Origin: Patescibacteria group bacterium
GTDB taxonomy: Bacteria > Patescibacteria > Paceibacteria > UBA6257 > 2-01-FULL-56-20
NCBI GenBank assembly: GCA_024654525.1
Contig: JANLHI010000030.1
Location: 1-64,000 of the forward strand
Length of the DNA stretch: 64,000 nt
Direction of reading: 5' to 3'
The position numbers and the translations under genes are program-made. Numbering within the stretch: position 1 is the stretch's first letter; each line of letters begins with the position of its first letter. The notes under the pieces were generated by a model. It saw only the letters and a program-made list of their open reading frames with translations. It was not told where the DNA came from and searched no databases. Positions 57,504 to 64,000 of this stretch are shown in pieces.

Positions 57504-60155
57504 ATGCTTGGATTTGTTAAAAATATCTTCCATGGGAAGAAGGTTGATGTGCTTCGCAAACGTGCGGAGGAAATTGGCGCGCTTGAGCCGGAAATACAAC
57601 AACTTTCGGATGAAGCGATTCGAGAAGAGAGCGCTAAATTAAAGGAATCCGTAAAAAATGGAATTTCGCTTGACGATATATTACCTCGTGCTTTTGCATT
57701 AGTGCGCGAAGCCGCGCGCCGAACATTGGGACAACGTCCCTACGATGTGCAGCTTATAGGAGGAATCGTGCTTCATGAGGGTGGTATTGCCGAGATGATG
57801 ACCGGTGAAGGAAAAACACTTGCGGGAGTAGCGCCTGCATATTTAAATACGCTTGCAGGAAATGGTGTGCATGTCGTGACGGTGAACGAGTATTTGGCGA
57901 GACGTGATGCGGTATGGATGGGGCAGATTTATCGTGCATTGGGTCTTTCGGTGGCGTGTCTTGTGCCGAATACCGCATATCTTTACGATCCCGATTACAA
58001 GGCTCCGGAGGAATCTGTAAAATCAGGGAGTGAAGAGACGAAAATCGGAGAATCGGCATTACTGGATAAGGAGCGTGATATTACGGGGAGTTTTCTGGTA
58101 CAACAGGAATTTCTCCGTCCTATTTCCCGCAGAGAAGCGTATCTTGCGGATATCACGTATGGCACGAATCACGAATTCGGATTTGACTATTTACGAGATA
58201 ATCTTGCGCATGGATTATTCGATCAGGTGCAGTCTGCGCGTGGAGGATATAATTTTGCGATTATTGACGAAGTGGATAGTATTTTGATAGATGAGGCGCG
58301 AACGCCTCTTATTATCGCTGCGCCGGATTCGGAATCGAGTGAATTTTATAAAACATTTGCGCGTATAGTACGTGACTTACAGCCCGAAACTCATTATACA
58401 GTTGATGAAAAATTTAAAGCGGTAAGCATTACTAATGATGGTATAGAGAAGGTGGAATCGCTTGTGGGTATACAGGATTTATATGCACCTCAAAATCTTC
58501 GTTTAGTGCATTATCTTGAGGAAAGCTTGAAGGCAAAGGCATTGTTTCATCGCGATAAAGAATATGTGGTAAAAAACGGGGAAATTATTCTTGTGGACGA
58601 ATTTACGGGGCGTCTTTTGCAAGGGAGGCGTTACAGTGCGGGGCTCCATCAGGCAATCGAGGCGAAAGAGGGAGTCACGGTACAGCAGGAGTCAAAGACA
58701 TATGCGCGTGTTTCGATTCAAAACTATTTCCGGCTTTACCGCAAACTTGCGGGTATGACTGGGACGGCACAGACTTCCGCGGAAGAATTTCATAAGGTGT
58801 ACGGTATGGAAGTGATAAGTATCCCTCCGAATAAGCCGTGTACTCGAAAAGATGCGGGAGATTTGATTTATAAAACCGCGTTGGCAAAATGGGAAGCGGT
58901 TGCGCGAGATGTAAAATCAGCGCATGAAAAAGGACAACCGGTGTTGGTGGGAACTACCTCTATCTCGAAAAATGAATTACTCTCGGCGTTATTACATAAG
59001 CATCACGTACCGCATGAAGTATTGAATGCAAAAAACAACGAGCGGGAAGGTGCGATTATTGCGCAGGCGGGACGGTGGGGCGCGGTGACGGTGGCAACAA
59101 ACATGGCGGGGCGCGGTGTGGATATTATTCTTGGGGGTAATCCGTTTAGCGCCGATGATGCAAAGAAAGTGTGTGAGGCGGGTGGGCTTGGAGTTATCGG
59201 AACCGAACGGCACGAAGCGCGCCGTATAGATAATCAGCTTCGTGGACGTGCGGGGCGTCAAGGAGACCCGGGTTTTTCGCAGTTCTATCTTTCACTCGAA
59301 GATGATCTTATGCGCATATTTGGTGGAAGCATGATTAAGGGAATTATGGATAAGTTTGATCTTCCTGATGACCAGCCGATTGAGGCGGGGATTGTGTCAA
59401 AAGCGGTTGCGCAAGCGCAGTCGAAAGTGGAAGGCGCCACGTTTGATATGCGAAAGCACTTATTGGAATACGATGATGTGTTAAACAAACAACGAACGGC
59501 GGTGTATCGGCGTCGACAGGAAATTCTAGAAAGCATGAATAAAGGTGAATTGAGTCGGTTGGTGTTTGAGGCAGCTGAGGGACATACTAAAATGATTGTT
59601 CCGCAAGGATTTGCGGAAGAGGCCGAGTTTTCTGATGAGGTGAAGGAAATGTTAAAAAAAGGATTCGAGGAAGCGGGAATTATTGCGACGAACGATGAAT
59701 TACGTATTACGAATTACGCTGGGATTAAGGATATTATCTCGAAACGTAGTATTGAAGCATCGGCAGACCCGCAAACTTTTTCACGTGCATTGAGTATTTT
59801 GGATATGCTTTGGATGAGTCATCTTGAAGATCTTGATGCGCTTTCAGAATCTGTTGGTCTTCGTGCATATGGTCAGCGCGATCCGCTTGTGGAATATCGG
59901 CAAGAGGCGCATCGGCTTTTCACTAACTTTTGGGTAAACTTCAATGCGTGGATATTTTTAAATATTTTTAAATTGGCGAATCCAGTGGACGGTACCCGAA
60001 AGGTAGTCGATAATGAGGCAGTGCAGAGCCAACTTTCTAGAATCGGGCTATCTCCCGGATCTTTCGCGAATGTAGGACGCAACGATCCATGTCCGTGCGG
60101 GGCGAAACATGCTGACGGACGACCGATGAAATATAAGCATTGTCATGGGGCGTAG
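57504..60155 (+). CDS. secA: Preprotein translocase ATPase SecA
   Basis: 883 aa from ATG 57504. Walker A MTGEGKTLAGVAP, DEVD box FAIIDEVDSILIDEARTPL, helicase motifs HRDKEYVVKNG, VLVGTTSISKNELL, VTVATNMAGRGVDI, GRAGRQGDPG; C-terminal zinc SecB-type tail RNDPCPCGAKHADGRPMKYK. The region 729-739 (NDELRITNYAG) is an in-frame copy of an AT-rich intergenic repeat. Drives protein export through SecYEG. Confidence 0.96.
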   Translation: MLGFVKNIFHGKKVDVLRKRAEEIGALEPEIQQLSDEAIREESAKLKESVKNGISLDDILPRAFALVREAARRTLGQRPYDVQLIGGIVLHEGGIAEMMTGEGKTLAGVAPAYLNTLAGNGVHVVTVNEYLARRDAVWMGQIYRALGLSVACLVPNTAYLYDPDYKAPEESVKSGSEETKIGESALLDKERDITGSFLVQQEFLRPISRREAYLADITYGTNHEFGFDYLRDNLAHGLFDQVQSARGGYNFAIIDEVDSILIDEARTPLIIAAPDSESSEFYKTFARIVRDLQPETHYTVDEKFKAVSITNDGIEKVESLVGIQDLYAPQNLRLVHYLEESLKAKALFHRDKEYVVKNGEIILVDEFTGRLLQGRRYSAGLHQAIEAKEGVTVQQESKTYARVSIQNYFRLYRKLAGMTGTAQTSAEEFHKVYGMEVISIPPNKPCTRKDAGDLIYKTALAKWEAVARDVKSAHEKGQPVLVGTTSISKNELLSALLHKHHVPHEVLNAKNNEREGAIIAQAGRWGAVTVATNMAGRGVDIILGGNPFSADDAKKVCEAGGLGVIGTERHEARRIDNQLRGRAGRQGDPGFSQFYLSLEDDLMRIFGGSMIKGIMDKFDLPDDQPIEAGIVSKAVAQAQSKVEGATFDMRKHLLEYDDVLNKQRTAVYRRRQEILESMNKGELSRLVFEAAEGHTKMIVPQGFAEEAEFSDEVKEMLKKGFEEAGIIATNDELRITNYAGIKDIISKRSIEASADPQTFSRALSILDMLWMSHLEDLDALSESVGLRAYGQRDPLVEYRQEAHRLFTNFWVNFNAWIFLNIFKLANPVDGTRKVVDNEAVQSQLSRIGLSPGSFANVGRNDPCPCGAKHADGRPMKYKHCHGA
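59688..59722 (+). repeat. AT-rich interspersed repeat inserted in frame in secA
   Basis: AACGATGAATTACGTATTAC followed by GAATTACGCT; related forms lie at 46230-46258 (reverse) and 48575-48600, both intergenic. Translated as NDELRITNYA within SecA without breaking the frame. Confidence 0.65.
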
Positions 60156-60156
60156 G

Positions 60157-60183
60157 AATTATTGAGGTTTAACCTCAATAATT
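60157..60183. repeat. 27-bp perfect palindrome
   Basis: AATTATTGAGGTT (60157-60169) is exactly inverted at 60171-60183 around a single T. It starts 2 bp after the secA stop and precedes NUDIX 5; it may be a terminator lacking a T tract or an operator. Confidence 0.6.
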
Positions 60184-60200
60184 CAATTACATTAAATCCA

Positions 60201-60647
60201 ATGCCAAAGGAACGTTTTAAGTTAATTCCTTCCGTATATCTTCTCCTTGTAAAGGATGGCAAAATTCTATTGTCGCGCAGATTTCAAACGGGATTTGAAG
60301 ATGGAAAGTATGGCTTGCCTAGCGGGCACGCCGAAGAGAAAGAAACAATGCGGGAAGCTATGGTGCGTGAGATTCAAGAAGAGATTGGGGCGCAAGTCGC
60401 AATTGAAGACCTTGAGTTTGCGCACATGATGCATCGGTCCTGCGGTGATCATGAGCGTATTGATTTTTTCTTTGTGGTGAAAAAATGGAACGAGGAACCG
60501 AAAAATATGGAACCCGAGAAATGCGATGATTTAAGTTGGTTTTTGTTGGATAATCTTCCGGATAGTACGATTCCATATATTCGACAGGCGATTGAGAGTT
60601 TTGTAAACAAAATTCCTTATTCTGAATTTGGGTGGGAGGAAAGATAA
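60201..60647 (+). CDS. NUDIX hydrolase 5
   Basis: 148 aa from ATG 60201. Box SGHAEEKETMREAMVREI, then QEEIGAQV (glycine of GX5 replaced by Ser-Gly-His, as in some MutT-like enzymes). VYLLLVKDGKILLSRRFQTG precedes it. Overlaps nothing; 5 bp before DUF1653. Substrate unknown. Confidence 0.88.
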   Translation: MPKERFKLIPSVYLLLVKDGKILLSRRFQTGFEDGKYGLPSGHAEEKETMREAMVREIQEEIGAQVAIEDLEFAHMMHRSCGDHERIDFFFVVKKWNEEPKNMEPEKCDDLSWFLLDNLPDSTIPYIRQAIESFVNKIPYSEFGWEER

Positions 60648-60651
60648 TTTT

Positions 60652-60891
60652 ATGCTTAAACCGGGAGTATATCGGCACTACAAAGGGAAACAATACAAAG
60701 TATTGGGTGTTGCGCTTCATACGGAAACTCGAGAGAAAATGGTGTTGTATAAGGCGCTCTATGATTGTCCCGATTTAAAAGAAGAATTTGGCGATGATCC
60801 GCTGTTTGTGCGTCCTTATAATATGTTTGTGGAAGAAGTAGAGGTAGACGGCATAAAGAAACCCCGCTTTGAATGGGTGCGGGAAATATAG
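60652..60891 (+). CDS. DUF1653 domain protein
   Basis: 79 aa from ATG 60652. GVYRHYKGKQYKVLGVALHT then MVLYKALYD and PLFVRPYNMFVEEV match the DUF1653 family, a small beta-rich domain of unknown function. Co-directional and 4 bp after NUDIX 5. Confidence 0.88.
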   Translation: MLKPGVYRHYKGKQYKVLGVALHTETREKMVLYKALYDCPDLKEEFGDDPLFVRPYNMFVEEVEVDGIKKPRFEWVREI

Positions 60892-60895
60892 AGTG

Positions 60896-61522
60896 ATGTC
60901 TAACAAGCAAAAAATTCTCTGGTTCTTGGTGGGGGTGGTGTTTACCGCCATTTTCTTTGTCCTTATATTTTTCCCCGAGTACAACCAGTACGCGGTAAAG
61001 ATCATTAATGATTATCCGGCGCTTGCGCCGCTTGTAATCATCACGTTTCGTTTTCTGGGAATCGTGCTTGCGCCGCTCCCGGGCGCGCCGGTAGCGTTCG
61101 CGAGCATCGCATTTCTACCGTGGCACACGGCGTGGTTCTATAACCTCATTGGCGTCGAGCTTGGCTCGGTGTGTGCGTTTTTCATCGCGCGGAGATGGCG
61201 GGAACCGATTGCCGCAAAGTTCGCGCCGATTCAGAATCTCCATGCGTGGCAGGAAAAAATTTCGGAGAAGCGCCAATTTTGGGGGTTCGTCGCGCTTCGA
61301 TTCATGTCTGCGGTCGTGGTGGATTTCTTAAGCTACGCTGCGGGGCTTTCCAAGATATCATTCCGCAACTTTCTCCTTGCGAGCGTGATTGTGGACGCAC
61401 TCGCGAGTGTACCTTTCTTTTATCTTGGGAACATCGCGTTCGCATATGGTGTATATGCAATGGCTGGATTTGTCGTGCTCTTCGGCATTTTTTTCCTTGT
61501 TGTCAAATTTCGGAGACAATAA
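60896..61522 (+). CDS. VTT/DedA-type membrane protein
   Basis: 208 aa from ATG 60896. Five to six hydrophobic segments with FRFLGIVLAPLPGAPVAFAS and LSYAAGLSKISFRNFLLASV, the pattern of the VTT (SNARE-associated) domain found in DedA and TVP38 proteins, proposed lipid scramblases or transporters. Four bp after DUF1653. Confidence 0.8.
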   Translation: MSNKQKILWFLVGVVFTAIFFVLIFFPEYNQYAVKIINDYPALAPLVIITFRFLGIVLAPLPGAPVAFASIAFLPWHTAWFYNLIGVELGSVCAFFIARRWREPIAAKFAPIQNLHAWQEKISEKRQFWGFVALRFMSAVVVDFLSYAAGLSKISFRNFLLASVIVDALASVPFFYLGNIAFAYGVYAMAGFVVLFGIFFLVVKFRRQ

Positions 61523-61529
61523 AAAATAC

Positions 61530-62114
61530 ATGCGCATCTATTTTATACGACACGGTGAAACCACGGGAGATGTGGAAAATCGCTATGGCGGAAATTATGA
61601 TGACCATTTGACCGAAAAGGGAAGACGACAAGCGGAAAAGCTTGCGGAAAAATTTGCAGGAGAAGGAATCGCGGTGATTTATTCAAGTCCTTTTTTTCGC
61701 GCAAAAGAAACCGCGGAAATTCTTGCGAAAAAACTGAATTGCTCCATCGTGGTGGTACCCGAGCTTCGAGAACGGAGTCAGTATGGCGTTCTTACGGGCA
61801 TGGTCAAGAGTGATGCATGCGAGAGGTATCCAAGTCTAGTTGAGAAGGTAAAAGATAGGTTGAATATCATCGAAGGAGCTGAATCCTATGAAGATTTTAG
61901 TGTAAGGATCCAATCTTCCGTGCGTGAAATAATCTTCGATCAAGGACGCAGTGGTATTGCGATAGTGTGGCACGGCGGACCGATGAGAGTTCTTTTCCGC
62001 GAGGTTGTGGCGCGTCAGGAAATTGGGAAAATTGCCGATTGTGCATTTTTGGAGTGTGAAATAAAAAAAGAGAAGTGGATTATACTTCGTCGCGAAGGTA
62101 TTTCTTATTCATGA
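61530..62114 (+). CDS. Histidine phosphatase family protein
   Basis: 194 aa from ATG 61530 (the longer frame overlaps the VTT gene). RHGE motif in YFIRHGETTGD with catalytic His; second His in IVWHGGPM; substrate loop SSPFFRAKETAEIL and ELRERSQYGVLTG. Broad-specificity phosphatase or cobalamin/phosphoglycerate type. Overlaps the next gene by ATGA. Confidence 0.9.
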   Translation: MRIYFIRHGETTGDVENRYGGNYDDHLTEKGRRQAEKLAEKFAGEGIAVIYSSPFFRAKETAEILAKKLNCSIVVVPELRERSQYGVLTGMVKSDACERYPSLVEKVKDRLNIIEGAESYEDFSVRIQSSVREIIFDQGRSGIAIVWHGGPMRVLFREVVARQEIGKIADCAFLECEIKKEKWIILRREGISYS

Positions 62115-62389
62115 AAATTCCAAACGTAAAAGTTCTTCAGGAATTGCGCATTATTCCCGGTGTAGGGAAGGAAATAGCCGAGGATTTTTGGAATATAGGG
62201 ATTCGGTCAGTGAAAGATTTGAAGAATAAGAATCCCGAAAAGCTCTATGAAAAGCTTTGCGCTTACGAAGGACGACATATAGACCGTTGTATGTTGTACG
62301 TGTTTCGGTGTGCGGTGTATTATGCATCGCATACGTGGCACAATCCGAAACGGCTACAGTGGTGGCATTGGAAGGATAAAAAACGATGA
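62111..62389 (+). CDS. Helix-hairpin-helix Cdd1-like protein
   Basis: 92 aa. ELRIIPGVGKEIAEDFWNIG is a helix-hairpin-helix; DRCMLYVFRCAVYYASHTWH and the Trp-rich end fit the small Cdd1/pathogenicity-locus family, likely a DNA-binding protein of unknown role. Translationally coupled to the phosphatase. Confidence 0.82.
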   Translation: MKIPNVKVLQELRIIPGVGKEIAEDFWNIGIRSVKDLKNKNPEKLYEKLCAYEGRHIDRCMLYVFRCAVYYASHTWHNPKRLQWWHWKDKKR

Positions 62390-62405
62390 AAATTTAATTC
62401 TTTAT

Positions 62406-62672
62406 ATGGCAATAATCAAGAAAAAAATATGGCCAAAGTACTTTGATGCGGTTGCATCCGGAAAAAAGAGATTCGAGTTGCGTCTCAATGATTTTGAAGT
62501 GCGTGAGGGAGATGTGCTTATTCTTGAAGAATGGGACCCGAAAATAAAAGAATATACAGGAAAGAAAATAGAGAAGAAAGTATCCTATGTGCTGAAGTTT
62601 AAAACGGATGCATTGTTTTGGCCGGAGAGAGAGGTTGAGGAAAAAGGGTTGCAAGTTATTTCTTTTGAATAG
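62406..62672 (+). CDS. DUF3850/ASCH-like small protein
   Basis: 88 aa from ATG 62406. KKKIWPKYFDAVASGKKRFE, LRLNDFEVREGDVLILEEWD, VSYVLKF match the DUF3850 (ASCH-like, RNA-binding beta barrel) family. Followed by a perfect palindrome. Confidence 0.85.
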   Translation: MAIIKKKIWPKYFDAVASGKKRFELRLNDFEVREGDVLILEEWDPKIKEYTGKKIEKKVSYVLKFKTDALFWPEREVEEKGLQVISFE

Positions 62673-62682
62673 AAGACTTTAC

Positions 62683-62712
62683 CCGTTACACAATTCCATG
62701 GAATTGTGTAAC
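62683..62712. terminator. 30-bp perfect palindrome after DUF3850
   Basis: CGTTACACAATTCCA is exactly inverted to give CCATGG at the centre (62695-62700). It can form a 14-bp stem in RNA in either direction; poly-T follows weakly, so terminator or operator are both open. Confidence 0.5.
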
Positions 62713-62769
62713 GTGAAAGAATAATTGTATTGTGAGAGAATAGTGTGTGGTATAGGATAAATAAGAAAA

Positions 62770-63252
62770 ATGAAGAAAATCTTTACACTTTGCGTTGTAT
62801 TTCAGTCGTCCCGCGTGCTTTTGGGAATGAAAAAGCGTGGGTTTGGCGAAGGGCGTTGGAATGGATTTGGTGGCAAAATAAAAGATGGAGAAACAATTGA
62901 AGAAGCAATGCGGCGCGAGATGCATGAAGAGGCGGGAGTGAAAATAGATTCTGCGGAGCATGTGGGTATTCTTGATTTTGAATTCTCCGAACAAGATGGG
63001 TCGGCTTCTCTCGGGGAAATTCTCACAGTCCATATTTTTCGAGTGGACAGCTTTACTGGCGAGCCGCGGGAGAGCGATGAGATGAAGCCTCAATGGTTTG
63101 ACATTGCAGATGTTCCCTACGAAATAATGTGGCCTGATGATAAGTATTGGATGCCACTTCTCTTTGATGGGAAGAAGTTTCATGGGAAATTTGTGTTTGG
63201 CAAGGGAGATGTTGTGCGCGAGTATTCGATTGATGAAGTTCAAAAAATATGA
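62770..63252 (+). CDS. NUDIX hydrolase 6 (MTH1-like 8-oxo-dGTP diphosphatase)
   Basis: 160 aa. Box GGKIKDGETIEEAMRREMHE, then EAGVKID. RWNGFGGKI before it and IMWPDDKYWMPLLFDGKKFH after it are the purine-binding signatures of eukaryotic-type MTH1/8-oxo-dGTPases found also in bacteria. Predicted to hydrolyse oxidised purine dNTPs. Overlaps NUDIX 7 by 4 bp. Confidence 0.9.
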   Translation: MKKIFTLCVVFQSSRVLLGMKKRGFGEGRWNGFGGKIKDGETIEEAMRREMHEEAGVKIDSAEHVGILDFEFSEQDGSASLGEILTVHIFRVDSFTGEPRESDEMKPQWFDIADVPYEIMWPDDKYWMPLLFDGKKFHGKFVFGKGDVVREYSIDEVQKI

Positions 63253-63713
63253 GTATTCCAAAATTTATTCCAAAACCGGGACAGATTGATTATACACATA
63301 GTAAGCGTGCCCCCGTCATTAATTGTCTTGTGGAGTTTGACGGGAGAATTTTATTGGTAAAAAGGAGCAAGGATTTATATTTTTACCCGGGAATATGGAA
63401 TGGCATTGGGGGATTTCTTGATGATGAAAAAAGTCCCGCCGAAAAAGCGAAAGAGGAGATTGAGGAAGAATTAAACATTTCTCCGGATAAAATTTTAAAA
63501 ATAAATATAGGAGAAATATTCGAAATGACCGATGCTCGGTATGAAAAGACATGGATCATCCACCCTGTACATGCGGTAGTGGCGACAGACAAAGTTCGGC
63601 TTGATTGGGAGGCGGAAGAATATCGTTGGATATTGCCGGAAGATATCTCAAAGTATGACAATGCTATGTCGGGATTGTCGGGAATACTGGATCAGTTTTT
63701 CAATATCCGTTGA
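63249..63713 (+). CDS. NUDIX hydrolase 7
   Basis: 154 aa. Box GGFLDDEKSPAEKAKEEIEE, then ELNI (Lys-Glu instead of Arg-Glu at the start of the helix). RILLVKRSKDLYFYPGIWNG is the strand before it. ATGA overlap with NUDIX 6. Confidence 0.88.
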   Translation: MSIPKFIPKPGQIDYTHSKRAPVINCLVEFDGRILLVKRSKDLYFYPGIWNGIGGFLDDEKSPAEKAKEEIEEELNISPDKILKINIGEIFEMTDARYEKTWIIHPVHAVVATDKVRLDWEAEEYRWILPEDISKYDNAMSGLSGILDQFFNIR

Positions 63714-63799
63714 TTTTCAGGGGGATTCATCGAATTTCTTTTGAGTTCTGTGTGTAACTTTGATTGCAAGGTGTGTTTCCCCCTGTTAGAATGGAAGGT

Positions 63800-64000
63800 A
63801 TGATGGAAATTAAAAAAATGGGAGTGTTTTTTGCGGGAGTTGCATATGTCGCAACGGCAATTATTGTGGCGGCACAGGTGGATGTTAGGGTAACGACGAC
63901 TACGGCGCAAGGAGAGGTCAATGCTCTTCGCGTTCAAGGAATGAATGCAAGGTTGGAAGACGCAAAAAAAGACAGAGAAGAAAAGATAAGGGTGCAACGC
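63800..64000 (+). CDS. Truncated unknown protein with N-terminal membrane anchor
   Basis: ORF open to the last base. A hydrophobic N-terminal helix (VFFAGVAYVATAIIVAA) is followed by a charged, Arg/Lys/Glu-rich coiled region. A TAGAAT sits at about 63788-63793, 6 bp before this ATG (63791 is an alternative start). Family not recognised. Confidence 0.55.
   Translation, partial: MMEIKKMGVFFAGVAYVATAIIVAAQVDVRVTTTTAQGEVNALRVQGMNARLEDAKKDREEKIRVQR

Noticed and set aside
1..64000. CRISPR array
   Set aside because: No set of three or more regularly spaced direct repeats was found; repeats present are pairs or palindromes.
1..64000. rRNA, tmRNA, RNase P or SRP RNA
   Set aside because: Conserved core strings of these RNAs were looked for on both strands and not found.

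Overview
The window looks like a chromosomal segment of a Candidate Phyla Radiation (Patescibacteria, probably Parcubacteria) genome. This is inferred from the gene set and style, not from a marker phylogeny. The supporting signs are a compact type IV pilus locus, small informational genes, an mraZ-rsmH-ftsI-murF wall cluster beside SIMPL and GtrA proteins, many NUDIX hydrolases, weak Shine-Dalgarno sites with -10 boxes lying just before start codons, a group I intron in a tRNA, and many short palindromic or AT-rich interspersed repeats.

Layout. (1) 0-3.7 kb: NlpC/P60 peptidase, three tRNAs plus a tRNA-Ser 3' fragment, a holin-like protein, and a two-gene TIR + RipA/SLATT-like membrane module. 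(2) 3.8-9.6 kb: phage-derived block with a 47-aa protein, a LexA-like repressor divergent from a winged-helix protein, a ParB-methyltransferase, a second methyltransferase, and small and large terminase; no portal or capsid follows. (3) 9.7-19.3 kb: leftward type I restriction-modification operon (HTH, hsdM, hsdS, hsdR, OLD-like AAA ATPase, membrane protein) divergent from a large serine recombinase. (4) 19.3-20.8 kb: two overlapping genes of unknown function, one PD-(D/E)xK-like and one HNH-like, the best candidate for an undescribed system. (5) 20.9-23.7 kb: tRNA-Arg, PGPGW protein, short-chain dehydrogenase, a methyltransferase remnant, class I amidotransferase, a frameshifted GIY-YIG gene, tRNA-Ser(CGA). 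(6) 23.9-33.8 kb: type IV pilus genes (PilB, PilC with an SH3 tail, five prepilin-like proteins, one fused to an S23/IVP four-helix bundle), then histidine kinase, response regulator, cupredoxin and small membrane proteins. (7) 33.8-39.8 kb: tRNA-Thr(UGU), an intron-bearing tRNA-Thr(GGU), L33, tRNA-Trp, a GIY-YIG gene between 65-bp direct repeats, phosphoribosyltransferase, methyltransferase, four consecutive NUDIX genes, L10 leader with rplJ-rplL, tRNA-Val. (8) 39.8-41.4 kb: NUDIX remnant and two genes delimited by attC-like repeats. (9) 41.5-47 kb: EEP-family phosphatase/nuclease and a complete LivKHMGF-type ABC transporter. (10) 47-57 kb: mraZ, rsmH, ftsL-like, ftsI, murF, tRNA-Glu, trypsin-like protease, tpiA, SIMPL, GtrA, a candidate sRNA, structured leader, murB. 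(11) 57-64 kb: hpf, secA, three more NUDIX genes, and small conserved proteins (DUF1653, VTT, histidine phosphatase, Cdd1/HhH, DUF3850), ending in a truncated ORF.

How the parts work together: the right two thirds is mainly host housekeeping (envelope synthesis, pili, translation, secretion, nucleotide sanitation, amino-acid uptake). The left third is an accessory region with phage remnants, restriction, TIR and nuclease-like genes. All functional calls are by eye from motifs; no database search was run.
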